From the NCBI RefSeq assembly GCF_029893805.1, contig NZ_JARXYP010000002.1:5766001-5830000 (forward strand): DNA of 64,000 nucleotides, read 5' to 3'. Positions within the stretch are counted from its first letter, which is position 1. Each line of letters starts with the position of its first letter. The stretch is from Streptomyces sp. SAI-135 (GTDB taxonomy: Bacteria > Actinomycetota > Actinomycetes > Streptomycetales > Streptomycetaceae). The notes beneath the pieces were generated by a model. The model had not been told where the DNA came from. It searched no databases and saw only the letters and a program-made list of their open reading frames with translations. Position numbers and translations under genes: made by a program. This document shows positions 48,616-57,587 of the stretch, one piece after another.

Positions 48616-50646
48616 ATGCCGAACCGACTGGCCCACGAGACGTCCCCCTACCTCCTCCAGCACGCGGACAACCCCGTCGACTGGTGGCCCTGGTCGGCCG
48701 AGGCCTTCGAGGAGGCGCGGAAGACGAACAAACCCGTCCTGCTGAGCGTCGGGTATTCGAGCTGTCACTGGTGTCATGTGATGGCCCACGAGTCGTTCGA
48801 GGACCGGGCCACCGCCGACTTCCTCAACGAGCACTTCGTGAGCGTCAAGGTCGACCGCGAGGAACGCCCCGATGTCGACGCCGTCTACATGGAGGCCGTG
48901 CAGGCTGCCACCGGGCAGGGTGGCTGGCCCATGACCGTGTTCCTCACCCCGGACGCCGAGCCCTTCTACTTCGGTACCTACTTCCCGCCCTCGCCCCGGC
49001 AGGGCATGCCCTCCTTCCGGCAGGTACTGGAAGGGGTGCGGGCCGCCTGGAGCGAACGGCGGGACGAGGTCGCCGAGGTCGCCGGGAAGATCGTGCGGGA
49101 TCTCGCCGGGCGGGAGATCTCGTACGGGGACTCGCAGGCGCCCGGTGAGGAGCAGCTCGCCGCGGCCCTGCTCGGGTTGACGCGGGAGTACGACGCGCAG
49201 CGCGGCGGGTTCGGCGGGGCGCCGAAGTTCCCGCCGTCCATGGTGGTGGAGTTCCTGCTGCGCCACCACGCCCGCACCGGTGCCGAGGGTGCCCTCCAGA
49301 TGGCGCAGGACACCTGCGAGCGGATGGCGCGTGGTGGCATCCACGACCAGCTCGGCGGCGGTTTCGCCCGCTACTCCGTGGACCGGGACTGGATCGTGCC
49401 GCACTTCGAGAAGATGCTCTACGACAACGCGCTGTTGTGCCGGGTCTACGCCCACCTCTGGCGTGCCACCGGGTCCGAGCTCGCTCGGCAGGTCGCGCTC
49501 GACACCGCCGACTTCATGGTGCGTGAACTGCGTACCGCAGAGGGCGGGTTCGCCTCCGCGCTGGACGCCGACAGCGACGACGGGACCGGCAGGCACGTCG
49601 AGGGCGCGTACTACGTGTGGACGCCGGAGCAGTTGCGTGAGGTGCTGGGGGAGCAGGACGCCGAGCTCGCCGCGCGGTACTTCGGGGTCACCGAGGAGGG
49701 CACCTTCGAGCACGGGCAGTCCGTGCTGCAACTGCCGCAGCAGGAGACGGTGTTCGACGCGGAGAAGGTCGAGTCGATCAGGCGGCGGCTGTTCGACGCT
49801 CGCGCGGAGCGGCCCGCTCCCGGCCGGGACGACAAGGTCGTCGCCGCGTGGAACGGTCTCGCGATCGCCGCGCTCGCCGAGACCGGGGCGTACTTCGAGC
49901 GTCCCGACCTGGTGGACGCCGCGCTGGGGGCCGCCGATCTTCTCGTACGGCTGCATCTGGACGAGCAGGCCCGGCTGTCCCGTACCAGCAAGGACGGTCA
50001 GGTGGGTGCCAACGCCGGTGTGCTGGAGGACTACGCCGATGTGGCCGAGGGGTTCCTCGCGCTGGCGTCCGTGACGGGGGAGGGGGTCTGGCTCGACTTC
50101 GCCGGGTTCCTGCTCGACCAGGTGCTGTCGCGGTTCACGGGGCCGGAAGGGGCGCTGTTCGACACCGCTGCCGATGCCGAGCGGCTGATCCGGCGGCCGC
50201 AGGACCCGACCGACAACGCGGTGCCGTCGGGGTGGACGGCGGCGGCGGGGGCGTTGTTGTCCTACGCCGCGCAGACCGGGTCCGAGCCTCACCGCGAGGC
50301 CGCGGAGAAGGCGCTCGGGGTGGTGAAGGCGCTCGGGCCGCGGGTGCCGCGGTTCGTCGGGTGGGGGCTCGCGGTGGCGGAGGCGCGGCTCGACGGGCCG
50401 AAGGAGGTCGCGGTGGTGGGTCCCTCCCTGACCGACCCGGCGACAAAAGCCCTGCACCGTACGGCACTTCTGGGGACCGCGCCGGGTGCCGTGGTCGCCG
50501 TGGGGACCCCGGACAGCGGTGAACTCCCGCTGCTCGCCGACCGGGTCCTCGTCCATGGGGAAGCCACCGCGTACGTCTGCCGGCACTTCACGTGTGACGC
50601 GCCGACGACTGACGCGGATGCGTTGCGGGTGGCGCTGGGCGGTTAG
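48616..50646 (+). CDS. Thioredoxin-fold / glycosidase-like protein (YyaL, DUF255)
   Basis: A 676-residue protein of the YyaL/spermatogenesis-associated-20 family. The N-terminal thioredoxin-like domain begins NRLAHETSPYLLQHADNPVD and has the CxxC of SSCHWCHVM (Cys50, Cys53). QGGWPMTVFLTPDAEPFYFG follows, and then an (alpha/alpha)6 barrel resembling glycosidases (PHFEKMLYDNALLCRVYAHL, WNGLAIAALAETG). Biochemical function is undefined in the family. ATG 48616 is preferred over 48607 because it gives the conserved N-terminus. Its stop overlaps the converging gene's stop in TTAG. Confidence 0.88.
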   Translation: MPNRLAHETSPYLLQHADNPVDWWPWSAEAFEEARKTNKPVLLSVGYSSCHWCHVMAHESFEDRATADFLNEHFVSVKVDREERPDVDAVYMEAVQAATGQGGWPMTVFLTPDAEPFYFGTYFPPSPRQGMPSFRQVLEGVRAAWSERRDEVAEVAGKIVRDLAGREISYGDSQAPGEEQLAAALLGLTREYDAQRGGFGGAPKFPPSMVVEFLLRHHARTGAEGALQMAQDTCERMARGGIHDQLGGGFARYSVDRDWIVPHFEKMLYDNALLCRVYAHLWRATGSELARQVALDTADFMVRELRTAEGGFASALDADSDDGTGRHVEGAYYVWTPEQLREVLGEQDAELAARYFGVTEEGTFEHGQSVLQLPQQETVFDAEKVESIRRRLFDARAERPAPGRDDKVVAAWNGLAIAALAETGAYFERPDLVDAALGAADLLVRLHLDEQARLSRTSKDGQVGANAGVLEDYADVAEGFLALASVTGEGVWLDFAGFLLDQVLSRFTGPEGALFDTAADAERLIRRPQDPTDNAVPSGWTAAAGALLSYAAQTGSEPHREAAEKALGVVKALGPRVPRFVGWGLAVAEARLDGPKEVAVVGPSLTDPATKALHRTALLGTAPGAVVAVGTPDSGELPLLADRVLVHGEATAYVCRHFTCDAPTTDADALRVALGG

Positions 50647-51420
50647 GCGTCTGCCGCGCCGTCGTCGCCGGTCGCGTGGTTCCCCGCGCCCCTGAAGGGC
50701 GCGAACTGGGCCAAGGCGTTCGCCACGATCGCCTCCAGCTTCTCGTGGTGGGCGCCCTTCCAGTACGCCCGGCCGCACTCCTGGCATTGCGCGAAGACGT
50801 CGTACGACCGCTCCGTGCCGCCCTCCAGCCGGTCCGCCACCTCCTCCTTGGTGGCCTCCTTCAGCAGGCCGTTGCACGCTGTGCAGCGGGACCAGGGCTG
50901 CAACCGGGGGCGGAAGCGGTCCAGGGTGTCGCGGAGCTGGGCTTCCGGGTCGGTGCTGTACACGAACGCGCCCGCCCACAGTTCCCGGCGGGTGCAGCAG
51001 GCCCCGGTCGCGGCTGAGCATGACCCGTTTCTCGGTGGCCGAGCGGGTGGCGAGGGCCGGGTCGCCGATGTCCGTCGACTCGTAGGCGGTGTCCACGCCG
51101 AGCAGGCGCAGCCGGCGGGCGAGGGTGCCGAGGTGGACGTCGAGGAGGAAGCGCAGCGGGGCGCCGGGGACCTGCTGGGGGCGGGCGACCGGGAGGACGT
51201 CCACGGTGTCGCCCGTGGAGGGGACGTACGACCGCGGGACCTCGCGGCCGTCGACGCGCAGGGTGCCGACCTCGGTGAGCGGGACGCCGAGGGACTCCAC
51301 GACATGGCCGAGGGAGGAGGTGCCGTCGGTGGTGACGGCGGTGGCTCCGTGGCGGCGGCCCTGCGGGACGAACAGGGCCAGCTCCGGGGCGAATTCGACG
51401 TGGAACTCTGGTGCGCTCAC
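50643..51420 (-). pseudogene. Frameshifted ubiquitin-fold/Mut7-C RNase protein
   Basis: Two overlapping frames make one protein. From ATG 51420 the first encodes a ubiquitin-like beta-grasp domain (FHVEFAPELALFVPQGRRHG, EVGTLRVDGREV) and the start of a Mut7-C/PIN-like RNase (RFLLDVHLGTLARRLRLLGV, MLSRDRGLLH). After a GGG run at 50990-50992 (plus strand) the second frame carries on RRELWAGAFVYSTDPEAQLR and the zinc-ribbon CTAC...CQEC to TAA 50643. One inserted base in the run repairs it. It is a recent mutation, sequencing error or programmed shift. The C-terminus (FRGAGNHATG) is encoded by a dispersed repeat. Confidence 0.75.
50671..50694 (-). repeat. Dispersed repeat core inside a coding end
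   Basis: GTCGCGTGGTTCCCCGCGCC with CCTG is a minus-oriented copy of the repeat lying in the last codons of the Mut7-C gene, where it encodes RGAGNHATG. It shows that the element can land at gene ends and extend proteins. Confidence 0.7.
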
Positions 51421-51453
51421 CAGGTCAGGATGGCATGCGGGCGGGCGGTGGTC

Positions 51454-52080
51454 TCAGGGCTTTTTCGGGGGGAGCCCGTGTTCCAGGACGTGCAGGGCGC
51501 GGTCGGTGAGGCCGTGCAGGTCGTCCTGCATGCCGTTCTCCGCCCAGTACTGGTAGACCTCGGTGAGGCCGCCGATGAGGGACATCGTCTGGACCCGTAC
51601 CTCCAGGTCGTCGGTGTCCCGGCCGGTGCGTTCCGCGATGGCACTGGCGAGGAGCCGGCCGGTGACGGACATGCTCTCCATCATGCGGGCGCGTACCGCG
51701 GGCACCTGGATCATCAGGTGGGCGCGCAGGCGGGTGACCTCGTGGTCCACGGCGGAGACGGCGAGGGCGCGGTGCAGGATGTGCCGTACGGACTCCATCC
51801 ACGGTTCGTCCAGCGGCCGGGAGCGGAGCTCTTCCAGCATGACGGGGTCGTACTCGTCGGTGAGGACGATGTCCTCCTTCGTGGGGAAGTAGCGGAAGAC
51901 CGTGGACGGCGACACCTCGGCGCGTTCGGCGATCTGCTCGACCGTGGTGGCCTCGTAGCCCTGTTCCTCGATCAGGGCGTACGTGGCGTCGCGGATCGCC
52001 GTCCGGGTCTTGATCTTCTTCCGCTCGCGAAGTCCCAGCTGGGAGACGTCAGCGGGGGGTGAGGAGTGTACGGGCGTCAT
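51454..52080 (-). CDS. TetR-family repressor of the adjacent MFS pump
   Basis: A 208-residue repressor: HTH domain (ALIEEQGYEATTVEQIAERA, EVSPSTVFRYFPTKEDIVLT, about 27-74) and an all-helical ligand domain ending LHVLEHGLPPKKP. ATG 52080 (52089 also in frame) lies 11 bp after the MFS stop, so it is the second gene of the pump operon. It most likely binds the palindrome at 53635-53649 to repress both genes, released by a pump substrate. Confidence 0.9.
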   Translation of the reverse strand: MTPVHSSPPADVSQLGLRERKKIKTRTAIRDATYALIEEQGYEATTVEQIAERAEVSPSTVFRYFPTKEDIVLTDEYDPVMLEELRSRPLDEPWMESVRHILHRALAVSAVDHEVTRLRAHLMIQVPAVRARMMESMSVTGRLLASAIAERTGRDTDDLEVRVQTMSLIGGLTEVYQYWAENGMQDDLHGLTDRALHVLEHGLPPKKP

Positions 52081-52091
52081 GGGTGCCATTC

Positions 52092-53630
52092 TCAGGCATG
52101 GGCCTCCTCGGCAGCCATGTCCGGGTCCGTGGGGGTCTGGGTCGGGCGGGGTGTGCCCGGCAGGAACGCGGCCGCGAGGAGTGCGGCGACGAGGGCCGCG
52201 ATGCCGCAGACCAGCAGGACGACGCCCATGCCGTGGACGTACGAGGCGTTCGCGGAGGCCAGCAGGTCGGCGGAGCCGGTGCGCCGGGCGACCAGGTGTG
52301 CGGCGACCACGGACTCCCCGGCGGTGTCGGCGGCCTGTGCGGACAGTCCGGTGACGTCGAGGCGGTCGCGGAAGGTGCCGGCGAGCAGGCTGCCGAGCAG
52401 GGCGATGCCGATTGCGCCGCCGACCTGGCGCATGGTCATCAGGAGTCCGGAGCCGCTGCCGGCGCGGTCGCGGGGCAGGGCGCTCAGGCCGCCGTTCATG
52501 GCGGGGATGAGGGAGAGGCCGAAGCCGAAGCCGGTGAGGGCGAGCCACAGGGCGACGAATCCGTAGCCGGAGTCGACGGTGGTGCGGCTGCCGAGGAGCC
52601 CGGCGAAGGCCAGCACCACCAGGCCCGCGCTGACCGTGGCGCGTGGGCCGAAGCGGGCGACGACCTTCGGGGCGAGGCGGGAGGCGACGAGGAGTCCGCC
52701 CATCATCGGCAGCAGCCGGACGCCGGTGCCGAGGGCGTCGTGGCCGAGGACGGCCTGGAGGAAGGGCGGCAGCACGAACAGCAGGCCGGACAGGATGAAG
52801 TTCACCAGGGTCGCGGCGACGGTGTTGAGGAGGAAGCTGCGGTGGGTGAGCAGGGTCATGTCGAGCATGGGGCGCCGGACCCTGCGTTCGCGCAGCACCA
52901 GCGCGGTGATCAGGACGGCGGATCCGGCGAGCATGCCGAGCACCAGGGGGTCGCCCCAGCCGCGGGTGGGTGCCTCGATGATCGCGTAGACCAGGGTGCC
53001 GAGGCCGGTGACGGTGAGCGCGGTGGAGAGGGCCTCGACCCTGGGGGAGGAGGGGTCGCGGGTCTCGGGGAGCAGGAAGACGCAGGCGGCGATGCCGATG
53101 GCGGCCATCGGGACGTTGACCAGGAAGACCGAGCCCCACCAGAAGTGGTTGAGCAGCCAGCCGCCGATGATCGGGCCCAGCGGCAGGCCGAGCGCGGAGG
53201 CGGCGGAGACGATGCCGACGGCCTTGGTGCGCTCGTCGGGGGCGAAGAGCGTGGGCAGTACGGAGAGCGCGAGCGGGGTGACGAGGGCGCCGCCGACGCC
53301 CATCACCGCGCGGGCGGCGATCACCGCGTTCACATCGCCGGCCAGTGCGCCGAGGAGTGACCCGGCGAGGAAGACCGTGAGCCCGGTGATCAGCATCCGG
53401 CGTCGTCCGAAGCGGTCGCCGAGCAGTCCGGCGGGGAGCATCAGGGCCGCGAAGACGACGACGTAGGCGTCCGCCATCCACTGCTGCGCGCCGGTCCCGG
53501 CGTCGAGGTCGGCGGCCATGGTCGGCAGCGCCACATTGAGGATCGTCAGGTCGAAGCCGAGCGTCAGCATGCTCGCGACGAGGGCGGCCAGGGCCCACCA
53601 GCGACGGGGGTCCGGAGTGAGGGTTTCCAT
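52092..53630 (-). CDS. MFS drug exporter, DHA2 (14-helix) type
   Basis: A 512-residue proton-driven exporter of the EmrB/QacA group: 14 hydrophobic segments, the helix-1 motif TLGFDLTILNVALP, helix 2-3 loop GLLGDRFGRRRMLI and motif C ASALGLPLGPIIGG that marks drug antiporters. Substrates are unknown. The start is ATG 53630 with no ribosome-binding site; promoter and operator lie within 40 bp, implying a leaderless mRNA. TetR gene follows. Confidence 0.92.
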   Translation of the reverse strand: METLTPDPRRWWALAALVASMLTLGFDLTILNVALPTMAADLDAGTGAQQWMADAYVVVFAALMLPAGLLGDRFGRRRMLITGLTVFLAGSLLGALAGDVNAVIAARAVMGVGGALVTPLALSVLPTLFAPDERTKAVGIVSAASALGLPLGPIIGGWLLNHFWWGSVFLVNVPMAAIGIAACVFLLPETRDPSSPRVEALSTALTVTGLGTLVYAIIEAPTRGWGDPLVLGMLAGSAVLITALVLRERRVRRPMLDMTLLTHRSFLLNTVAATLVNFILSGLLFVLPPFLQAVLGHDALGTGVRLLPMMGGLLVASRLAPKVVARFGPRATVSAGLVVLAFAGLLGSRTTVDSGYGFVALWLALTGFGFGLSLIPAMNGGLSALPRDRAGSGSGLLMTMRQVGGAIGIALLGSLLAGTFRDRLDVTGLSAQAADTAGESVVAAHLVARRTGSADLLASANASYVHGMGVVLLVCGIAALVAALLAAAFLPGTPRPTQTPTDPDMAAEEAHA

Positions 53631-53634
53631 AAAA

Positions 53635-53667
53635 TGAGAGTAACTCTCAAAAGCTATGGACTGTCAA
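53635..53667 (-). promoter_or_regulatory. MFS promoter with embedded TetR operator
   Basis: On the minus strand TTGACA (53662-53667) and TACTCT (53637-53642) are 19 bp apart (TTACTC at 18). The palindrome TGAGAGT-A-ACTCTCA (53635-53649) covers the -10. The -10 ends 6 nt before the A of ATG 53630, so transcription should begin at or next to the start codon. The TetR protein would block polymerase binding directly. Confidence 0.65.
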
Positions 53668-53682
53668 TCGGTGGAGGCATGC

Positions 53683-53714
53683 AAAAAAGGGCCACGGCTC
53701 GGAAGCCGTGGCCC
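53683..53714 (-). terminator. Rho-independent terminator after hemolysin III gene
   Basis: GGGCCACGGCT (53689-53699) pairs perfectly with 53704-53714 around a 4-nt loop, and the minus strand continues with six Ts (53683-53688). It is the clearest intrinsic terminator of the window, 20 bp beyond the hemolysin III stop. Confidence 0.9.
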
Positions 53715-53733
53715 TGGAAGGTGCGGAGATGGT

Positions 53734-54456
53734 CTACGTGTGCTGGTAGGCCACCAGGGAGATGCCGATGTAGTGGACGACGAAGGCGGCCAGGGTGAGG
53801 GAGTGGAACACCTCGTGGAAGCCGAAGTACCGAGGTGACGGGTTGGGCCGCTTGAGGCCGTAGATCACCCCGCCCGCGCTGTAGAGCAGGCCGCCGACGA
53901 TGACCAGGATCAGGACCGCGACCCCGCCGGCGCGCATGAAGTCGGGCAGGAAGAAGACCGCGGCCCAGCCCATCGCGATGTAGCAGGGGGTGTAGAGCCA
54001 GCGCGGGGCGCCGACCCAGAAGACCCGGAAGAGGATGCCGGCCAGTGCGGCGCCCCAGATCCCCCACAGCAGCCACCGCCCCTTGCTGCCCGGCAGGAGC
54101 AGCATGGTCAGCGGGGTGTAGGTGCCCGCGATGATCAGGAAGATGTTGGCGTGATCCAGTCGGCGCAGGACGCCGTCCATGCGGGGGGTCCAGGTGCCCC
54201 GGTGGTACAGCGCGCTGACGCCGAACAGCAGGCAGGCGGTCAGGGCGTAGATGCCGCAGGCGATCCGGCCTCTGGTGGAGTCGGCGAGGGCGGTCAGTAC
54301 CAGTCCGGCGACCAGTGCGGCCGGGAACATGCCGAGGTGCAGCCAGCCGCGCAGTTTCGGCTTGATCGGCTCGGCGAGCTGCTGGGCGTGCTGCTTGATC
54401 TGGTGCGGCAGAGACGGTGCTTCGGCGTCGTGGGCGGGCGGCGTCATGCCCGGCAT
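53734..54456 (-). CDS. Hemolysin III / PAQR family membrane protein
   Basis: A 240-residue seven-helix protein: RGWLHLGMFPAALVAGLVLT, IYALTACLLFGVSALYH with the first metal-type His, RRLDHANIFLIIAGTYTPLT, and the last-helix set FGFHEVFHSLTLAAFVVHYI with two more His. The PAQR family shares this Ser/Asp/His zinc site with alkaline ceramidases; bacterial members are called hemolysin III but mostly affect membrane lipid homeostasis. A basic N-terminus (KQHAQQLAEPIKPKLRG) is cytoplasmic. ATG 54456 or 54447. Confidence 0.87.
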   Translation of the reverse strand: MPGMTPPAHDAEAPSLPHQIKQHAQQLAEPIKPKLRGWLHLGMFPAALVAGLVLTALADSTRGRIACGIYALTACLLFGVSALYHRGTWTPRMDGVLRRLDHANIFLIIAGTYTPLTMLLLPGSKGRWLLWGIWGAALAGILFRVFWVGAPRWLYTPCYIAMGWAAVFFLPDFMRAGGVAVLILVIVGGLLYSAGGVIYGLKRPNPSPRYFGFHEVFHSLTLAAFVVHYIGISLVAYQHT

Positions 54457-54550
54457 CGTACCTACGGGGCCGTAAGTTACGCATGAGTACAGCAGGCGCA
54501 CCGGCCGAGAGTGGCCATCCTCTCACGGGAGTTGACCAGTAAAGAAACGG

Positions 54551-54579
54551 TTGTCCGAACGCTACGTGCACGCAAATAA
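54551..54579 (+). promoter_or_regulatory. Possible PEPCK promoter
   Basis: TTGTCC (54551-54556), 17-bp spacer, AAATAA (54574-54579) in the 330-bp gap 54457-54786. The 5' untranslated leader would be about 200 nt. Apart from a unique AT-rich patch here, no operator or other feature is evident in that gap. Confidence 0.35.
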
Positions 54580-54786
54580 ACGCGCTGTGTACAGAGAAAG
54601 CGTGGCGATCCTCACTCCGCTCACCTGTGATGCCCTCTGGACAGATGGGCGCTTCAGTCGGATGATCAAATGAGTGCGGTCGACACCGGATGAGCGCCAA
54701 GGTCACCACCGAAAGAGCGCGAGATGCATCCGGGTCGCAGCCCCCACGGGGCCTCCAAACAAAAAATCCCTCATCTAGGAGCAATC

Positions 54787-56610
54787 GTGGCGCGCGACAT
54801 CGCGGCTCCCCCCGTCATCCCCACCCAGCACAAGGAACTGATCTCGTGGGTGAACGAGATCGCCGAACTGACCCAGCCGGACAGCGTGGTCTGGTGTGAC
54901 GGATCCGAAGCGGAGTACGAGCGCCTGTGCGAGGAGCTCGTCGCGAAGGGCACCTTCAAGAAGCTCGACCCCATCAAGCGGCCCAACTCCTACTACGCGG
55001 CCTCCGACCCGACCGACGTCGCGCGCGTCGAGGACCGCACCTTCATCTGCTCGGAGAAGGAGGAGGACGCGGGGCCGACCAACCACTGGAAGGCACCGGG
55101 GGAGATGCGGGACATCTTCGCCGGGGAGAAGGGCATCTTCCGCGGCTCGATGAAGGGCCGGACGATGTACGTCGTCCCCTTCTGCATGGGCCCGCTCGGC
55201 TCCGACCTCTCCGCGATCGGCGTCGAGATCACCGACTCCGCCTACGTCGCGGTTTCCATGCGCACCATGACCCGCATGGGACAGCCCGTCCTCGACGAGC
55301 TCGGCTCCGACGGCTTCTTCGTCAAGGCCGTCCACACCCTCGGGGCGCCGCTGGAGGAGGGCCAGGAGGACGTGCCCTGGCCGTGCAACTCCACCAAGTA
55401 CATCTCGCACTTCCCGGAGTCCCGCGAGATCTGGTCCTACGGCTCCGGCTACGGCGGCAACGCCCTGCTCGGCAAGAAGTGCTACGCCCTGCGCATCGCG
55501 TCGGTCATGGCCCGCGACGAGGGCTGGCTCGCCGAGCACATGCTCATCCTCAAGCTCACCCCGCCGCAGGGCGAGTCGAAGTACGTCGCCGCCGCCTTCC
55601 CGTCCGCCTGCGGCAAGACCAACCTCGCCATGCTGGAGCCCACGATCTCCGGCTGGACCGTCGAGACCATCGGCGACGACATCGCCTGGATGCGGTTCGG
55701 CGAGGACGGCCGCCTCTACGCGATCAACCCCGAGGCCGGCTTCTTCGGCGTCGCGCCCGGCACCGGTGAGCACACCAACGCCAACGCGATGAAGACGCTG
55801 TGGGGCAACTCCGTCTTCACCAACGTCGCCCTCACCGACGACAACGACATCTGGTGGGAGGGCATGACGGAGGAGACCCCGGCCCACCTCACCGACTGGA
55901 AGGGCAACGACTGGACGCCGGAGTCCGACGTCCCGGCCGCCCACCCCAACGCCCGCTTCACCGTGCCCGCCGCGCAGTGCCCGATCATCGCGCCCGAGTG
56001 GGAGGACCCCAAGGGCGTGCCGATCTCGGCGATCCTCTTCGGCGGCCGGCGCGCCTCCGCGGTCCCGCTGGTGACGGAGTCCTTCGACTGGAACCACGGC
56101 GTCTTCCTCGGCGCCAACGTGGCCTCCGAGAAGACCGCCGCCGCCGAGGGCAAGGTCGGCGAGCTGCGCCGCGACCCCTTCGCCATGCTGCCGTTCTGCG
56201 GCTACAACATGGGCGACTACATGGGGCACTGGGTCGACGTGGCCAAGGACAAGGACCAGTCGAAGCTGCCGAAGATCTACTACGTCAACTGGTTCCGCAA
56301 GAACGACGAGGGCAAGTTCGTCTGGCCCGGGTTCGGCGAGAACAGCCGTGTCCTGAAGTGGATCGTGGAGCGACTCGAAGGCAGGGCCGAGGGCGTCGAG
56401 ACGCCGATCGGCATCCTGCCGACCAAGGACGCCCTCGACACCAAGGGCCTCGAACTGGCCGACTCCGACCTGGAGTTCCTGCTGACCGTCGACAAGGAGG
56501 TGTGGCGGGAGGAGGCGTCCCTGATCCCCGAGCACCTCAACACCTTCGGCGACCACACCCCGAAGGAGCTGTGGGACGAGTACCGGGCGCTGGTGCAGCG
56601 CCTGGGCTGA
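54787..56610 (+). CDS. pckG: Phosphoenolpyruvate carboxykinase (GTP)
   Basis: A 607-residue enzyme: oxaloacetate + GTP to PEP + GDP + CO2, the entry of gluconeogenesis and, in reverse, an anaplerotic step. Motifs are substrate Arg in NSYYAASDPTDVARVEDRTF, metal-binding KKCYALR, the kinase-1a P-loop FPSACGKTN (271-279, Lys277), the metal-2 loop GDDIAWMRFG, the GTP pocket FGGRRASAVP and the R-loop NWFRKNDEGKFVWPGFG. Length is that of the GTP class, not the ATP class. GTG 54787 with CTAGGAGCAATC upstream. Confidence 0.96.
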   Translation: MARDIAAPPVIPTQHKELISWVNEIAELTQPDSVVWCDGSEAEYERLCEELVAKGTFKKLDPIKRPNSYYAASDPTDVARVEDRTFICSEKEEDAGPTNHWKAPGEMRDIFAGEKGIFRGSMKGRTMYVVPFCMGPLGSDLSAIGVEITDSAYVAVSMRTMTRMGQPVLDELGSDGFFVKAVHTLGAPLEEGQEDVPWPCNSTKYISHFPESREIWSYGSGYGGNALLGKKCYALRIASVMARDEGWLAEHMLILKLTPPQGESKYVAAAFPSACGKTNLAMLEPTISGWTVETIGDDIAWMRFGEDGRLYAINPEAGFFGVAPGTGEHTNANAMKTLWGNSVFTNVALTDDNDIWWEGMTEETPAHLTDWKGNDWTPESDVPAAHPNARFTVPAAQCPIIAPEWEDPKGVPISAILFGGRRASAVPLVTESFDWNHGVFLGANVASEKTAAAEGKVGELRRDPFAMLPFCGYNMGDYMGHWVDVAKDKDQSKLPKIYYVNWFRKNDEGKFVWPGFGENSRVLKWIVERLEGRAEGVETPIGILPTKDALDTKGLELADSDLEFLLTVDKEVWREEASLIPEHLNTFGDHTPKELWDEYRALVQRLG

Positions 56611-56625
56611 CGTCCCCCGAAGACG

Positions 56626-56680
56626 CCGCGGCCGGCTCCGATCGTGCCCTGACCAGCAGTATCGTCACGGCCGGCCGCGG
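56626..56680 (+). terminator. Possible terminator after PEPCK; gap to 56990
   Basis: CCGCGGCCGG (56626-56635) and CCGGCCGCGG (56671-56680) are exact inverted copies with 35 nt between. It lies 16 bp past the PEPCK stop and probably ends transcription. The rest of the 380-bp gap to 56990 shows no gene and is rich in CGGCCG motifs. Confidence 0.5.
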
Positions 56681-56990
56681 TTTCAGTACGGCGAGGCCGC
56701 ACACAACGGCGTGTGCGGCTGTGGGCCCGCCCGCACCTTTCCCGTCCGCCCCGACGGGAAGCCGGTGCGGGTGGGCCCTCGCCGCGTCCCGGCTCCGCCG
56801 TGTTCCTGGTCCGGCCGCGTTCGTGAGGTCGCCGTTTTGGTGGATCGACGGTGGTCGCGCTGGGCTGCGGGCCTCGCCGCCTTCGGGCCCGCCCTGTTCC
56901 TGATGCGGCCGTTTGCTGGACTTCGCCGCTTTCCGGATCCGGCCGTTTTCAGAATCCTGCCAGCCGTGCCGTTGCCGTTCCCGCGGCTCC

Positions 56991-57587
56991 CTAGCGCTCC
57001 GACCGTTCCTCCAGGTAGCGGGTGTGGGTCTCCTGCCTTCTGGCCTCCGTGTCCCGCAGGGCCGCCGCCAGGTGCTCCGCGTCCTTCTTCATCAGGCCCA
57101 GCTGCTGCTCCAGATGGAGTTCCGGGGACTGGGCGCCCGGGGTCATCCTCGTCCACCAGCGGGTCCGGGCGAAGCTGTCCACCGCCTCCGGCAGGTCCCG
57201 GCGCACGATCCGGGACAGCGCGTGCACGCCCTCCGGATCGTGGGCCAGGAGCTGTGCGGACCAGGTGCGGTCCAGCAGCGCCGACAGGAGATCCGTCAGC
57301 TCACGCAGCCGGGCCGCCGCCGTGACCGACAGGTCGATGTCGGTCAGAAAGGCCCGCAGCTTCTCGAAGTCGGCCCGCACCTCGTCCAGTTGGGCCGACG
57401 GGGCCGGGAAGTCCGGCAGTGCGACCCGCTCCGGCGGGGCGACGAGCGCGCCCGCCCCGTAGAGGCCGGCCACGACCACGGGCCAGTACGGGCCCGCCAC
57501 CCCCGCGAAGGTCAGCACCAGTCCGGCCAGCCCGCAGACGCTGCCCGCGATGTTCTTGCGGGACTCCAGATACCTACTGATAGCCAC
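56991..57587 (-). CDS. XpaC-like membrane coiled-coil protein
   Basis: A 198-residue product, GTG 57587, overlapping the preceding gene by 14 bp. Two N-terminal helices (NIAGSVCGLAGLVLTFAGVA, YWPVVVAGLYGAGALVA) are followed by a cytoplasmic helical bundle (LDEVRADFEKLRAFLTDIDL, LRELTDLLSALLDRTWSAQL) and a C-terminal coiled coil (LEQQLGLMKKDAEHLAAALR). This topology and the pairing with telA match XpaC (5-bromo-4-chloroindolyl-phosphate hydrolysis protein family), whose biochemical role is unknown. Last gene of the operon. Confidence 0.7.
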   Translation of the reverse strand: MAISRYLESRKNIAGSVCGLAGLVLTFAGVAGPYWPVVVAGLYGAGALVAPPERVALPDFPAPSAQLDEVRADFEKLRAFLTDIDLSVTAAARLRELTDLLSALLDRTWSAQLLAHDPEGVHALSRIVRRDLPEAVDSFARTRWWTRMTPGAQSPELHLEQQLGLMKKDAEHLAAALRDTEARRQETHTRYLEERSER

